Origin: Paragordius varius
Lineage: Eukaryota > Nematomorpha
Direction: 5' to 3'
DNA length: 64,000 nucleotides
Assembly (NCBI GenBank): GCA_964247055.1
Contig: OZ176052.1
Span: forward strand, 5,146,001 to 5,210,000
Made by a program: the position numbers and the translations under genes. Positions 12,683-26,500 of this stretch are shown here, piece after piece. The first letter of the stretch is position 1. Every line of letters starts with the position of its first letter. The notes under the pieces were generated by a model, which did no database searches, was not told where the DNA came from, and saw nothing but the letters and a program-made list of their open reading frames with translations.

Positions 12683-13796
12683 CACTGGACAACAAATTTT
12701 TCTGCCACTCGAGTTTTTTTAATTTTCTGATATTTAGTATCATTTTAACAGTAAATCTGAAATAAAAATTATAACTCGTTGGAAGAATTTTGTATATGAT
12801 TTTTTTGATTATGCGCCCTCTTTATCAAAATTTTACTAAAAAATATTTTTCTTTGAAAATATACAAGTAATGCCCATTTGTAATATATCATTCGAAAGAG
12901 TATTAAAAACTCTATAAAATGCATACTAATATGTATTACATCGACAGTTAATATTGGACACAAAGAGCGACAAACGCGCGAAGCGAGAGCATTTTTTTAA
13001 ATTATTATATTTTTAAAACTAATGCATGAAAATAGCTCTAACTTTGTTTAGACGGTGATGAATGTCCAAAAAAGATAACACAAGAAAGTTTTTTTGATTA
13101 AAACAATTTATTATTGCTTTTATGTCACTCAAAACAGCCATTTTTAAGTTTTTTGTTTTTTAAAAATTACCATCTCATCAATATTAATTTATTTTCTTTA
13201 CAAAGCTGATAATTTCGAAATTTTAAAGATAAAAACAAAGTTTAAGGTATTTTTGATCTTTTATAGCCATTATGTAATAATTTTACAGTTATAACTATGC
13301 ATTTTAGTATCCACTAGGTAAAATATTTATGATAATAATAATTTTTATTAAAAAAGCAAACCAAAAACTTTTTCTTCTTAAATCAAATACTAATATAACC
13401 CTAATAATTATATTAAAATAATTTATTTGATTTTTAAATTAATTTGTCTGTAAAAATTCTTGACTTATTTAAGGATTGAAAATTTCGACCATTTAAATCC
13501 AAATAACTTTTACATCCGATTGATTTAAATGACTTACTACCATTTAAAAGATGCAGTTTTTTGCGCTCTTTCGAATGATATAAAATACATGGCTTCATAT
13601 CTAAAACTTTTAATTTTCGAAATTTCGAGTTTAATGTTAAATCGGGGACAAAAATTATCGATAAACTCTAATATAAAAAAATTCTTTTATGCTAGACCAA
13701 TTTTCTTTTCAGGTATACTAATTATGTACTATAATGAAATAAATTTTAAATTTACAAGAATGGCAGTTAAAAAAAGTTAAAATTTGTTGTCTAGTG
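12683..13796. mobile_element. DNA transposon relic with terminal inverted repeats and TTA flanks
   Basis: The left end CACTGGACAACAAATTTT and the right end, inverted CACTAGACAACAAATTTT, differ at one base. Both are flanked by TTA (12680-12682 and 13797-13799), a 3-bp duplication of the kind made by PIF/Harbinger-type elements. A subterminal inverted pair (ATATCATTCGAAAGAG near 12888 and its complement near 13562) extends the symmetry. The 1.1 kb interior has no transposase I can recognise, so family assignment is uncertain. Confidence 0.7.
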
Positions 13797-13799
13797 TTA

Positions 13800-14333
13800 T
13801 CAATTAGTACATTTTTTTGAGAAACACAATTTATATTTAGGTTACACAAAGATCGACATACATCAACAAACTATCTTTGATGATTAATTGTTTTTTGATA
13901 ACTTTCACGATTTTTTTAAAAAAACATAATTTCACAAAAAATATAAATTATTTAAACAAAAGATGCTTTCAATATTATCTGACATTCAACAAATTTAATT
14001 TGCACACCATTTCAATATTATAGAAAATATGTATTTTTTTAAAACACTACAAAAAAAATCTAAAATAACAACATTTAAAGGCAAAAGCCTATGGGAACCT
14101 TGTTAAAATTGATTAAATAACTTTTTCATTATTTATGGCTACTGGTAATATTAACAAAATTATCATATATATAATTCCGTAAAAAGTTTATTAATTTAGT
14201 TATTTATTTATCATTATATTTAATATAGCTTAATACAGCATAAATAAATAATAATATAAATTAATTATTATTAGCATATACACAGTTAACTACTTATTAT
14301 CTTTACATTCAGCACTTTTATATTATTTTTACG
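13800..14333. other. Gene-free AT-rich spacer
   Basis: Nothing recognised between the TTA-flanked element and the stop codon of the TOPORS gene. It presumably contains the TOPORS 3' UTR. Confidence 0.5.
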
Positions 14334-17300
14334 CTAGATTGGCTCACTAGTGTTAACATCATCACTGATAAGTAGAGGATTGAAAGTGTCATCAAAAATA
14401 TTATTCTGCCTATTTTGATCAAATTTTTTGCCTTTAGAGGGCTTGGTCTTCTTGGACGTAGTCGTATGAGTGTAAAAAGAGTTTGATTCAACCACCATCA
14501 AGTTTGTTGGTTCATTTTCAAACAACATTTCTTCCCTTAAGCTTGCCATATCGTTCAAACTTAGTTGAGACCACCAAATGTTATAGGATTGGACCCATTC
14601 AAGCGTTCTAGCCTCAGAGTCACATCGTGGTAATTGAGCCATTAACGCTGCCATTTCAAAAATGGGTGATCGATAAACTTCACAAATCGATAGGCTGCTG
14701 CTAGACGAATTCGTAGCACTTTTACTTGAACAAGATGATGTTGTTGATGATGAATTTTGAATGGCTGAGCTTTGATTGCGAGGTAGTCTGCTATTTTTTG
14801 TCACTTTATGTTTAACTCTATTGTTGGGCCTAAATAATATAGTAATAAGGAAAATATAGGATTTTAAAAAAAGACTAGATAAAAATACTGATTTTACAAG
14901 TAATGAATATAATAAAAAGTCAAATAAACTAAACCCTTAGATGGTTAAATAGTCTACATAGCTTTTTAACTAAACCTAAATCGCATAATTTCAGGTTCAT
15001 ACGAAATTATTTTGATCAAGTTAGTAAAGCCTTACCTTTTTCCAGAGTTTTTCTTTGATTTATCCGTGGTGTTTGGTGTGGTATTATTGTTTGGTTTGCC
15101 TGTAATTATGTGATTTTCGGCAGACGTATTTAAATGTAATGGTTTTTTAGCCTCTGGCAATAGATGCTGTGTTATTTCACTTTTTTCCATTGCTTTCTTA
15201 ATCAGTCCCAAAGGCTTCTCGTCAGAATCGGATTCAGAACCGTGTTCATTATCCGAAATTGTATAAATAGGATGTTGTCGTTGTGAAATGGGTGGGAGTT
15301 CCTCAATAATTTCACAAGCATTTGAATGAAGGGAATTCGATTCATTACTACTGGTTGAGGATGAAAAGCGTTTTTTCCTTTTCAAAGTTTTTTTTGTGGG
15401 AGCAATTTTAATTTTAGTCGCTTTACCTGTTGTTCCAACATTTTTGGTCTGGCTGAAAGAGGGTTTGGCAGGTGATTTATTATGCAATAGCGAATACTTT
15501 CCATCCGTTATATGAGTTTGAACTTGCTTTCGTTTTCCATTTTTGGATTTTCCTTCGTTCCGAGATGTACTTGGCTTTATTGCACTGTAGGATTCAATGA
15601 CCATATTGCTTTGACTTGATGGCATAGGAGTAAAAAGAATTTGTGGATTTACATTATGAGATTTTCGAGGAAAACTTCTAGCATTATTGAGCTGTAAAGT
15701 TGGAATGATACCGCTAAATTCTTGGACCAATGCTTGATTAATGACATCGTCATTGGCGGAAAGCAAGGTTGACGAGAGGGGTGTATCACCATCTTCCCTA
15801 TAAAAGGGTGGACATGGCGAATAAATTTGCTGCAATGGATTTAAGTGGTTTATACTATTGTTTATAATATCTCCATGCCGAATCCAATCAAAATTGTGTA
15901 AAGGATTGACATTGTTGTTGGTGTTGGTTATTAAACAATTTTGACACGGTTGACAAGGACGTACATTATGGGAATTAGAGTGATTTGTAGTATTAGTTCC
16001 CCCAATGTATGCATGTATGAGAGAATTATTGAGATTCTCATCAAATCGCCGTGCTAAATCAGTAGTATCGCTGGGTGTTCTCCCCATTGGGATCCTAGAA
16101 AAAGGTTCCGTGCTGGTTAAAGTGGATGATCTACTAGTATAAGTATTGATATTAGAAATTGGTATTGAAGCCAACGTAATAGAACACATAGCACCAGGTT
16201 GGATAAAATTATTATTATTATTATTGTTATATATGGAAGATTGGTGTCTCGGATAATTATTACTGTAATGAGCATTATCTCCAGTGCTTCGTGATGGAGG
16301 AAAATATCCTCCTCTTGAACTTATGTATTGAGGCAGGCGAGATTCCATACTACTTGAACCGACTCCAACCCCCGAACCACTATAAAAGTGATAATAGGTG
16401 TAACAATTAACGAGAGGGCCATCGCTGAAATTGGTGCGATTTATATTAGTAGTATAATTATTATTATTGTCATTAACCACATCAATTTCCATACCATCAT
16501 CTGCTGTTAATCTTATCGGTTCCCTAGAGGGGGGTATGGGAAAAGGCATCCTATAGTAGGCAACTAAATCGTATTCATCATAGCTTTCCAACGGATGTTG
16601 AGCAAATGTTATAAATTCATGAATAAAATGGTGAACAAATCTTTCACGTTCAAGATATCCAAGCAAAAGTTGTCGAAAATTTGAGCTTTTGATAGCATGG
16701 GAACGAATACTTATAAGGATTGAATCAACAATGTAATTTAGGTTCAGTGACAAAGTTGGTTCTTGATTATCTATATAATTTTACAAAAAAGATATATGCT
16801 ATATCGTATTTTTTAATTATGACATATTGTGATATTTAAAATTTATAAAGCCGATCATTCTTGCTCACATTTTACAAAACTAATAAAAATATGAAATATG
16901 TTATGTCATAAACATACAAGAAAATCTTAGATAGGGTGAAAGAGCCCGCAATTCGCGCATTAACCATCTGTATAAACGATGAACGCAACCTGGATTGCGC
17001 CTTAAAAAACTGGGCGAAATATTCCGTACACCGGTAGGATTGTTTGAAGATATATTAATGCTTTCTAAAATGTTAAACAGTATTATACCTAAATAAGGGT
17101 TATTGATAATAACCCATGCATCGACCTCATATATAAGGCGACGGAAATTTTCCGAATGATAAGATTGAAGGACCCTATTAGGGTTCAAAAATCGAGGCAT
17201 ATGAATAACCCGTTCATTCAATGATCTTTGTACGGGTCTAGGCCTAGCAGTTATTGAAGAGCTAAAAAATTTTAAAACAAAAACTACTTTGGAACTTCAT

Positions 17301-17557
17301 AAACATTAAAATTGCTCGAACTAACATCATACAAAATCTTTTTAAATTTTTTTTTGCACATAGGACATTCAGCTTTTACTTTGGACCATTGTACGAGGCA
17401 ATCAAAACAAAATTCATGATAACATGAATCTGAAAAAGCTGCATTTTCCCTTTTACCTAAAATTTATATTCATAAATAAACCTAAACATATTGGACATTT
17501 ATCCTTATTGCTTCCTAAACTACTTCGATCATCTTCACTTTTGAGAATTGTATTCAT
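14334..17557 (-). CDS. TOPORS: TOPORS-like RING E3 ubiquitin/SUMO ligase
   Basis: Nuclear RING ligase with dual ubiquitin and SUMO activity in vertebrates. Exons (minus order): 17557-17482, 17456-17288, 17261-16918, 16770-15036, 14829-14334; 939 residues. ATG 17557 is the first after an in-frame stop. A C3HC4 RING lies at about residues 21-60: CPICLG, then CYHEFCFDC, QWSKVKAECPMC, with the WSK-K-ECP-C spacing typical of TOPORS. The conserved post-RING block follows (FLRRNPGCVHRLYRWLMREL, then RFVHHFIHEFITFAQHPLES), matching the TOPORS-specific region. The remainder is low complexity with poly-Asn and Ser/Lys-rich segments, comparable to the long disordered tail of the family. The first two introns are only 25 nt (17457-17481) and 26 nt (17262-17287); splicing the first joins the two halves of the RING. 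The other introns are 147 and 206 nt. Confidence 0.9.
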
Positions 17558-18805
17558 AAAAACAAAATCAGTTCATTCATTTAGCACCTGGATAAAACAC
17601 TTTTATTCAGTCGTCCAAAAATCTTTGGGAAACCCAGGCCTGGTTAAAATCAAATATTTTAAAAAATATGGAATTAAACCCATAGCTAAAGGTTGGAGTT
17701 ATATTACGAAATATTTTATAAAAAAAATATATTCTATTTGATGGACACTTGAGGTATAAATTTTATCAATATGACATGATTAGCTAAAATAAAAATGATG
17801 TAAAATAAACCATGTTTAGTTTTAATTAATTGTGATTTAAATAAGAAATTAGTTTTAATTTTAACAAAAATAAACACGATACATTCTTAATAATTTATCT
17901 GTTCAGTACTATTTATTTGGGCATTTTATTTATAAAATTTTTATTCGGAAAGATGCACATTCAATTGAATTCCTTCAGTAGTTTTTTTTAATTATCAACT
18001 AGTATCGTCTCGGGTCTTTATAGACTCCTATTTGAATGGAAAGGATAAAGTTGTTAAGTGGGTTTATCAAGATTAAATTTTTGGATATAAAATTATAATC
18101 AATTTTCTAAATGCTAATTATCATAATAAACTGTAAAAAAATGTATATTTGAAAATATTATATATAAAGCCACTATTTCATATGATAATCATAAAAAATT
18201 GTATGAAAAGGTATTAAAACCTAAAATGCAGCAAAACAATAACTCATAACATTTCTATGGTTATCAATAAAGACACTTGTGCGGCTGTGATACAGTGTGC
18301 ACACAAAAATATATGGATAACATTTCTCATGCAAAAAACATTTTTCAACCAAACGCATTTTCCAGGCAACATTTTTTCAGTAAACGCAACAAATTTTTTA
18401 AAATTAAAAACAAGTTGTTTTTATTTTATGGCCATTTAATTATTAATTTTTTTAATTATAAAATTAAATTAAACTTTAGCGTTGAGTTATGATTTTTATT
18501 GCTTCATCATCAATATTTGATGGCAAATAATTGATTTTCAAACATTTTAGTTTTCGCATAAAATTATTTAGTCCTTAATGATAAATGATGGTCCTTAAAC
18601 ATTTAATAATGGTCCTTAAACACTTCAAGTTTGTTTTCCAATATTTAAATTCTAAATTTTATTAATGAAGCAATTATTCATCTCTCCTATCAATTTTTTT
18701 TCTTAATTCGACCTAAACTTTTAAATAAATACCAACATTTTTTCATAAGAACCGTACATCCTATTATTTTCTATAAAAAAATTTAATCTATATATTTATA
18801 AAAAT
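17558..18805. other. Gene-free region upstream of TOPORS
   Basis: AT-rich sequence with no homology I recognise. The TOPORS promoter should lie just above 17557, but I see no distinctive element. Confidence 0.4.
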
Positions 18806-19370
18806 TGAAACTCGCTTTGTGATCTGGTACAGGAAAAACGGTAGACCCATTCAAATCCAAACTTCGAAAAAATATATACATTAATGAATGCCCCAACAAT
18901 AGCTTCGCCCTTTTTTGAAATAAACCCCCAGTTCGGGCCCACCCCGTGTGAAAAACGGTTTTTTTTGAAAACAGAAGTCCACAAAAATCGTGTCTTTGAG
19001 ACAATTTTCTGGAGAATGTGTTGGACCATCCAATTTCAAATATGATTTTTGTTTACTTATTTTTGATTGCGCCGAACATAGTCGAGTCACTTTTTTGATT
19101 TAGGCCCTCTTTTTACCCGCTACTCCCGTAAAATGCCATTTTTTTCAAAAAACAAAGTCCACAAAAATAATTTTTTAAATCTATTTTTCGCCATAGATAT
19201 GAGACCGTAAAAATTCAATATGGATTCCACGTTTTCCCTGTTAAAAGGCAAAAATTTTAGTCATTCTTGCTGGGTAAGGAGCTACCCGCTAAAAACTGAT
19301 TACTCATGTAACTTTGTGATCTGCTACCGGAAAACCGGTAGACCCATTCAAATCCAAACTTCGAACCCCC
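18806..19370. repeat. Block with a duplicated 55-60 nt unit and related inner units
   Basis: A unit starting CTTTGTGATCTG and containing GTAGACCCATTCAAATCCAA occurs near 18813-18867 and again near 19312-19366, in the same orientation. Between them two further segments (about 18935-19050 and 19113-19230) resemble each other (AAAGTCCACAAAAAT-type cores). This looks like a larger unit repeated with divergence. No coding function seen. Confidence 0.6.
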
Positions 19371-20517
19371 CCCTCCCCAGAAGTCCGAAGGACTTCCTCG
19401 GGCTGCGTAGCAGCACGAGATTTACGTTAGTTATATATAAAAATATCGAAGTTTTGTGAGTAATTGATTGTAATATTATTATTATGTTATAATATTGTTA
19501 AATTAAAGAAAGTTAGTTTAAACCAAATAAATTTGTTTTTAATATATATAAATTTTTAATGAAAAAAGTACTATTAAATAAAGATATTAGGTTAAATCTA
19601 ATAAAATAGATAATTACATACAAAAATAACGGTTGTATGCTAACTGCAAAAAATGGAAAGATCAACTTTAACCTAAGGACAACTTTGAACTTTTGAAAAT
19701 ACTCTTAACACTTCGATTCAAATTGGGGTATCTAAAATAAAAATGTTTGAATAATAAAAATTCTTTTAAAAAATTGTTGTTTTTGCTTGAAAAATGTTGT
19801 CTTAGCTTAAAAAAATGTTGCGTTTGCGTGATAAATGGTACATGTAGATCAAATATTATATTTATAAGGGAATTTTTATAGAATTTTAAATTTTTTAGAT
19901 ACAGGCACCAAAATCGTCAAATATTTGGACCCGTTTATATTGGGAAAGATTCTTATCCCAAACAAATGCGCGATATAAATTTTAATTCTTTACAAAATAT
20001 GACATCAAATATTAAATATTGTTTGAAAATGAATATTATTTTATACCAAAGTTTTGAAGCAAGTTGTTACATTTTTTGAATCTAGGCAAAACCCAAAAAA
20101 ACAATGAGAAATTTTGCGAGTATTTAATAACCTTGCTCATTTATGGTGAATTTAAAGATTTCAGACTTTCGAAAGCCACATAATAAATTTATTAATTTGA
20201 TTTTATATTTTTGTGTTTAAAAGGTTTAAAATGCATATTTTTTAATTATGCCCAAATTTATTTAAGATATTTATTTAAATTTTAAATATCTATGGGGGAT
20301 ATAACTACCTTAAAAGTTCATGAAGTGATAAAACCGTAGTTTATTTTCTAATTTAGTCTCTGGAACTCCAATATGCAGTTATTATTTAAAAAAACTTATT
20401 AAATTATCTTACCATATATTTGATTTAATTTTTGGAGACGCGAGCATCGGCCACATAGTCATAAAAACAGAACCTTACCGTATGTGGCGGAATGTTTAAA
20501 TATTCAAAAAAATAATC
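19371..20517. other. Gene-free region upstream of FANCM
   Basis: Contains a fragment of TTAA-type family I near 19707-19745 (ACACTTCGATTCAAATTGGG) and otherwise nothing I can identify. Confidence 0.4.
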
Positions 20518-23500
20518 ATGAAAAATGATGCCCCTTCATCACATTGCGAATTGGCAGAAGAGAATGATATTGAATTCGATAAAGTTACTGGCGATATTTG
20601 GATATATCCAAACAATTACCCACGGCGAGACTATCAATACAACATTACTCAAAAAGTTTTGAAAAATGATTTTATTTGCTATAGGCTTTATTTCTAAATA
20701 CCTTAGTGGCATTGCCAACTGGCTTAGGGAAAACTTTTATTGCTGCCGTTGTTATGTTTAATTTTTACCGCTGGTTTCCCCAGGGTAAAATTATTTTTAT
20801 GGCCCCTACCAGACCGTTGGTAAATCAACAAATTGATGCCTGCTTAAATATTATGAACATTCCTGTTGCCGATACCGTTGAGATGACTGGTAATATAAAT
20901 ATTATGATATTTAGGGAAGGTGAACCCAATTAAGCGAAAGATTGCTTGGGAAACTACTAGAGTTATCTTTTTAACGCCCCAAATTTTACTTAACGATTTA
21001 CAAAAGGGTATCTGTCCCGCAAAATTTATAAAATGTGTCGTGGTCGATGAGGCTCATAAAGCTTTAGGCAATTATGCGTACACTCAGGTTAACTCAATTA
21101 TAGGATTTATTTTTTTTATATGTTATACTCATGCATGTTTTCACATATATCAATAATGTTAAAAAAAGAATTGTTTTTTGAATTTTTAGCGTTTTGTTAA
21201 TATACGATAGCCATATTAAGTCCAAAACCCTTTATTTCAAAAAATAGATATTTATGTTTTAATATGGGTGGTGTCAGCGATTTATGTAATAAAAAAGCGG
21301 TTTAATTCATATTTTTATAAAATTTTAACATCGGGAAATCAGCTGATAGATAGAAATTTTGGCATTTAATGAATTTAGTGCGTAAATATTACATATATAC
21401 AATATGTTATCACTTATCTTGTTTAGGTCATTAAAGAACTAGTTTCCAAGGACATTAAGTTTCGTGTTTTGGCCTTAACTGCTACTCCAGGGAGAGATAT
21501 GGCTGTAAGATATATAATTCTTGTAGGATATATAGAAATTTGTTTTTATTATACAATGTCAAAAATAATCATTGCTATTACTAAATGTGATTATCATAAG
21601 TTTTTATGATTTATTTTAAAAAAGACAAATTTATTATTAAACATATTTTATTGGCCTTTTTTTATATAAATTTTACCTTCTAATAAAAAATATTTGAATA
21701 CTTATAAATATGGATTTATGTTTTATCGATTAATATTTTTATTGTTTAACGTATCTCAAATGTTTTTAACATTAACCAAACAATGTAACTTTCATTTACA
21801 AAAGGTTCAGGTATATAATAAGTTAATTTGTATTAGAGCATGGAGAGCGTGTTGGAAAACCTAATTATTCAACATATTGAATATCGTCACGAAGAATGCA
21901 TTGATGTACTCCCTTACATACATATGAAAACAGTGCATAAAATAGTTGTACCCTTATCGGAAACACTTTTAACACTAAAGAAACAATTGTTATCGGTAAT
22001 ATTTGTTTCAATTTTGACATAAATTAGGATAGAAAAAATATTATTATAGCCGTTTAAATAGTTTCGATAATTGCATATTTTATAATTATTTTAGTTTAGG
22101 CGTGATGCTATATAGGGAGGGTGCCGCACTCTTACACTTGGATTATCAAAGTTAATTCCGAAACTGCGCAATTTTTCCATCATCACTGTCATCCATAGGC
22201 AAGAGAGTGTTAGAGCTTTTATCGTTCAATTTACCAGGGGTAGTCAAAAGTTTCCGGTTTTTTGATTAAATATATGTTAGAAATGAAGTCAATTATTTAT
22301 TTTGCCAAATATTTTAAATCGGCTTCTAGTTTTTTCGCCCATTATGCCGTGTATGAAAAACTGAATGTCTCTTGCGCAAATCTAATTGTAAAGCCATTTT
22401 AATGCAAGGATGTAATATTCAGATGGCACCAGGTGAGTTTGGCGACTAAGGAATTTTCCATCGAATTGATTTTAAGATATCTTTTACTTGTCGCTTGAAA
22501 CGGAGTACATCAAATCACTTTGTAATCTTTTACCAATCTTGTTAAGTATGAGTTGGGTCATAATCTAATAACTCTTGCACTTAAGGATCTTAATTGTGTA
22601 CCAGAGCGCCCACACAAAATCACAACTTTTAATATTCAACATGTTCTTATATTTTAATCGATATAGCTTTTCACCATATATTTCTGCGCAAATGATACCT
22701 TTCAACAGCTTTTTTCTGATGGAAAGGCAAATCGCTAATGTTCTTTTTGAAGTACAAATTATAATTAAACGATAAAAATAAGACGCTAGTTTTCGGCGTG
22801 TTTTGTTTAATGTCAGGTCAACAAAATGGGGTCTGTACCAAATTAATCGTCTGTGTACTTTTAGCTGACTTCTTCTGTTAGGTAAACCAGTAATAACTTT
22901 TGATTATATCCGATAAGTCCTCATCCCTTAATAAAAAACAAAAAAGTGACTCTAAACTGTATATATTTTAGTTTTTTTGACCCATTTTCAAAAATAGAGT
23001 ACTTATATCTTTACGCCTTAATAATTCTACGGTATTTAATTTTTGTATCAACCAATTATAATAACGAATTTTATTTTATTTATATGATATAAGATTCTCG
23101 ATAAGGCTTCAATTAAACTCCGGCAATATAATTTGTTGTATGGAAATTCTATATCTGCGGGTGATTTTGAAAATACAAACAAATTTTCTCTCATACAAGC
23201 AAGAAATCGATTTCGAATGTCACTTCATTCAAATGGTCGATCTAACCTAAAAGTTTCAAATAATTTAATAATGTTTTTTGAAAAAATTTTTATATTATTA
23301 CATATAAGTAATCACCCTAAAAATAAATTATCTATCCACATGATTTTCTACTTTATAATTAATAAAAAATCTATTTTATTAGATTATGCGAGGTATTATT
23401 GAAAAAGATTTTGCTCTGTGTATCACATTACTACACGCCTTAGAACTGTTAGTTTTTTATGGATTACGGTGTTTTTACACATTTTTAAAGGTATTTATTA

Positions 23501-26500
23501 CCTTGCTTACATTATAACATTAAATAATAGATGTTTTAACTATTCTATTTCAAATTTTTAGACCTTCATTATATTAAACCTTTACACTTTTACTTTATTT
23601 ATAATCGAAAACTTGGCCAAAATTTTGTAATTATTGGAAACGATACTAATAATATTTATATCTATATCCTATTTTAATATTATAAGTAGTTTTGTGAGTT
23701 TTTATTTCTTATTAAACTTAATCCAATATGTTAATCGGATGTACGCATTTAACCAATTAAGTGTAATTAATTAAAAATAATTATCAATCGTTTACCTGCA
23801 ACATCAAATACAAATGGTTATTTTTTTATTTATAACACCAAAATTTTGAGACATATTTAGGATTATCCTAATTATTACTAACAAACAACTTAAATGAAAA
23901 AAATTGAAATTTAATATTAAATGTAATGTAAAATGCTAAAAATATTTTTAACTTGATGTCGGATAAAAAAGTGTTGGTTTAAACAATTAACTCTCATAAT
24001 TTTAATTCAGGGATGGCCAACATCCGAGACTTTATGAACAGTCCGCGAAAAATCTGGATATCCTAATTTTTAAAAATATACTCATAAAATCTTACTAAAA
24101 TCTTTTCTTAATAATTTTTCTAATTTTGTCTATTCAATTGGCAAGTTAGAAAAATTGTTATATTTATATTTTAGACTCTTTTTGAAATTTAATAATCATA
24201 TTTGAATGCCCATATATTTAATTCAAATGCGACCCGCCTTTTTTTGTTTAAAATGCGGCTCGCGAAGCTATTTGTGTTGGACACCCATGTTTTAAATCAT
24301 AAATATTTTTGACCAAACACAAATATCACCAATAAATAAACCATATATCATAACTACACTTGACAATTGCCTTATATTATCCATTAATTTACAAAATTAT
24401 TAGAATAGTTTAAATGTTTCACCCGAAAGTTTTGATGAAAATCAACAATTAGCAATGACTAAACGTTCAAATACATCATTTAATTGACAAAATTCCCATG
24501 TTAAATCGAGTATACATAAAACTCCAACCAATGATATAACGAGCGCTACAAATTCTGCCGATGACACGACAGGCCAAAAGAAAAAAGTTAAAAAGGAAAA
24601 ACGAAAATCAACCAACGTTAATTTTGCAACACGAGCCAACATTTTGAAAATTCCTGAATTCAAAGAACTCTTCATGACACTTTCACCACTTTATGACACT
24701 GATTATCAAAACACTGGTATATTTCCATAAATTATACCAAAATTATTATGATAACATTCGTGTGAAATTGTAGTAATTTTTGTTAATTTATTATTAAATA
24801 ATGACGGGAGAATATTTAAATTAATACAAAAGATATAAGAGGGAATACTACTGTTTTTAGTTCCTGTCCTCATCGATATTAATTTTATCTGGTTTTGTTT
24901 TCAGTGTTTTTTGGTCAAATGGTTCTGACATCAATTCTCTTTTGTTAACAGATTAAATAATCATTATGAGAGAGTGTGATTAACAGGCGCAAAAAACATC
25001 AATTTATAACACAAAAAGGTTTTTGTATGTTATTTTTGCCTTAAAAATACACTTTTAATATGTAGGTAAAATGGAAAGATATTCAAATATTTTTATAGGG
25101 CCATAGCTTTCTTTGAATAGAATCTTTTTTGGTTTAAATAGTTGTGGTTTTCATTAAATAATAGAAGATGAAAATCTCTTTTGATATGTTTTGTTATTGA
25201 TAAACGTTAAAACAAGAATTTCATTAAATTAAAATATGCACATCTATTTTTACCGATATTAAAATAGGCATAATTTTATATAATGAGTTTTTGTTATTAG
25301 TCATTCGCTCAGATAGTCACCCAAAATTACCAGCTCTCAAAAAATCGATATGCCAAAATTTTAATCTTTCTGAAGCCGAAATCGATGATTGTATCTCAAA
25401 CAAAGTTGATAAATCAATCTCCCAGCTAAATGTTAGCGGGATGCTAGAAACAAGTTTCATAAAACAGCAACAAACCCGTATCACATCAAAAATTATCATA
25501 TTTTCACAGTACAGGGAAAGTGTGATAGAAATATCTGAGTATCTGAATGCAACTATGTCACCACTACTTAAAGTTGGAACGTTTTTGGGACAGCAATGTG
25601 TCCCTAGTGTTGTAGGTTATTGATATAATTTATCTCATAGTATATTTCTTCCTAAGGAATTATATCATAGACAATCGATATTTTTCAATAATATTAAAAC
25701 ATAGTATTAGGATGTAAAGAACGCGTTTAAAAATTCTTGTTAGTATAAATGGCAAAAAACGCATTATGATAATAATAAAATAAGTAGTTAATTATAGTAT
25801 TAGAATATTTTGTGCTGTTTTTAATATATTGCCTAAGAAGGCGTTATTTCTTTAATAAAGTAGATTTATATAAAATATTTATTATACGTGTAAACAACGC
25901 CTTTCGAATAACTTTTATTTTTATTTTGTTGAGAGGTTATTAATTATAAAAAACAGGTTGAATATGTCAACACCACTTTTAATTAATAATAAACAATTTA
26001 AATAAATATGGTTTTTACGCTTTAAACATTAACGAATTAGCGTATTTCCTCCATATTTTCACCTTTGTACAAATTAGAAAATGTTATAAAACAAGAGAAT
26101 CCGGTATCAAACAATACAATGTCCGAGGATAGTATCAACAACGGTTCTCATGATATGACACGAAAAAAATTTTCACCTAATAATACAACCAAAAATAGTG
26201 TACCTATCAATTCAAGCGTAAAAAAATCGATAAAACCTGCCAAATCAACCGGAGTCACGCAAAAAGATCAATTGCGAGTTATGTCAGATTTTCGGGCAGG
26301 GCGGATAAATACCCTAGTTTCCACGTGTGTGGGCGAAGAAGGTCTTGATATTGGGAGTGTGGATGTCATTTATTTGTTCGATGCAATCCAATCTCCAGTG
26401 AGATTTTTGCAAAGAATTGGCCGTACAGGACGTAGTAATACTGGACAAATTTATGTCTTACTCACGCCTGGGCGAGAGGAGTCGGTAATTTTATTTGCAT

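Noticed and set aside
15900-16500. ATT/AAT runs in TOPORS as microsatellites disrupting the gene
   Set aside because: They are in frame and encode poly-Asn within a disordered region; the frame stays open.
17424-17741. 105-codon plus-strand frame
   Set aside because: It is antisense to the TOPORS RING exons, which have clear family residues.
24485-24487. TGA in FANCM as a selenocysteine codon
   Set aside because: The position is in a low-complexity linker with no Cys homologue and no SECIS-like structure was seen; splicing or a lesion is simpler.
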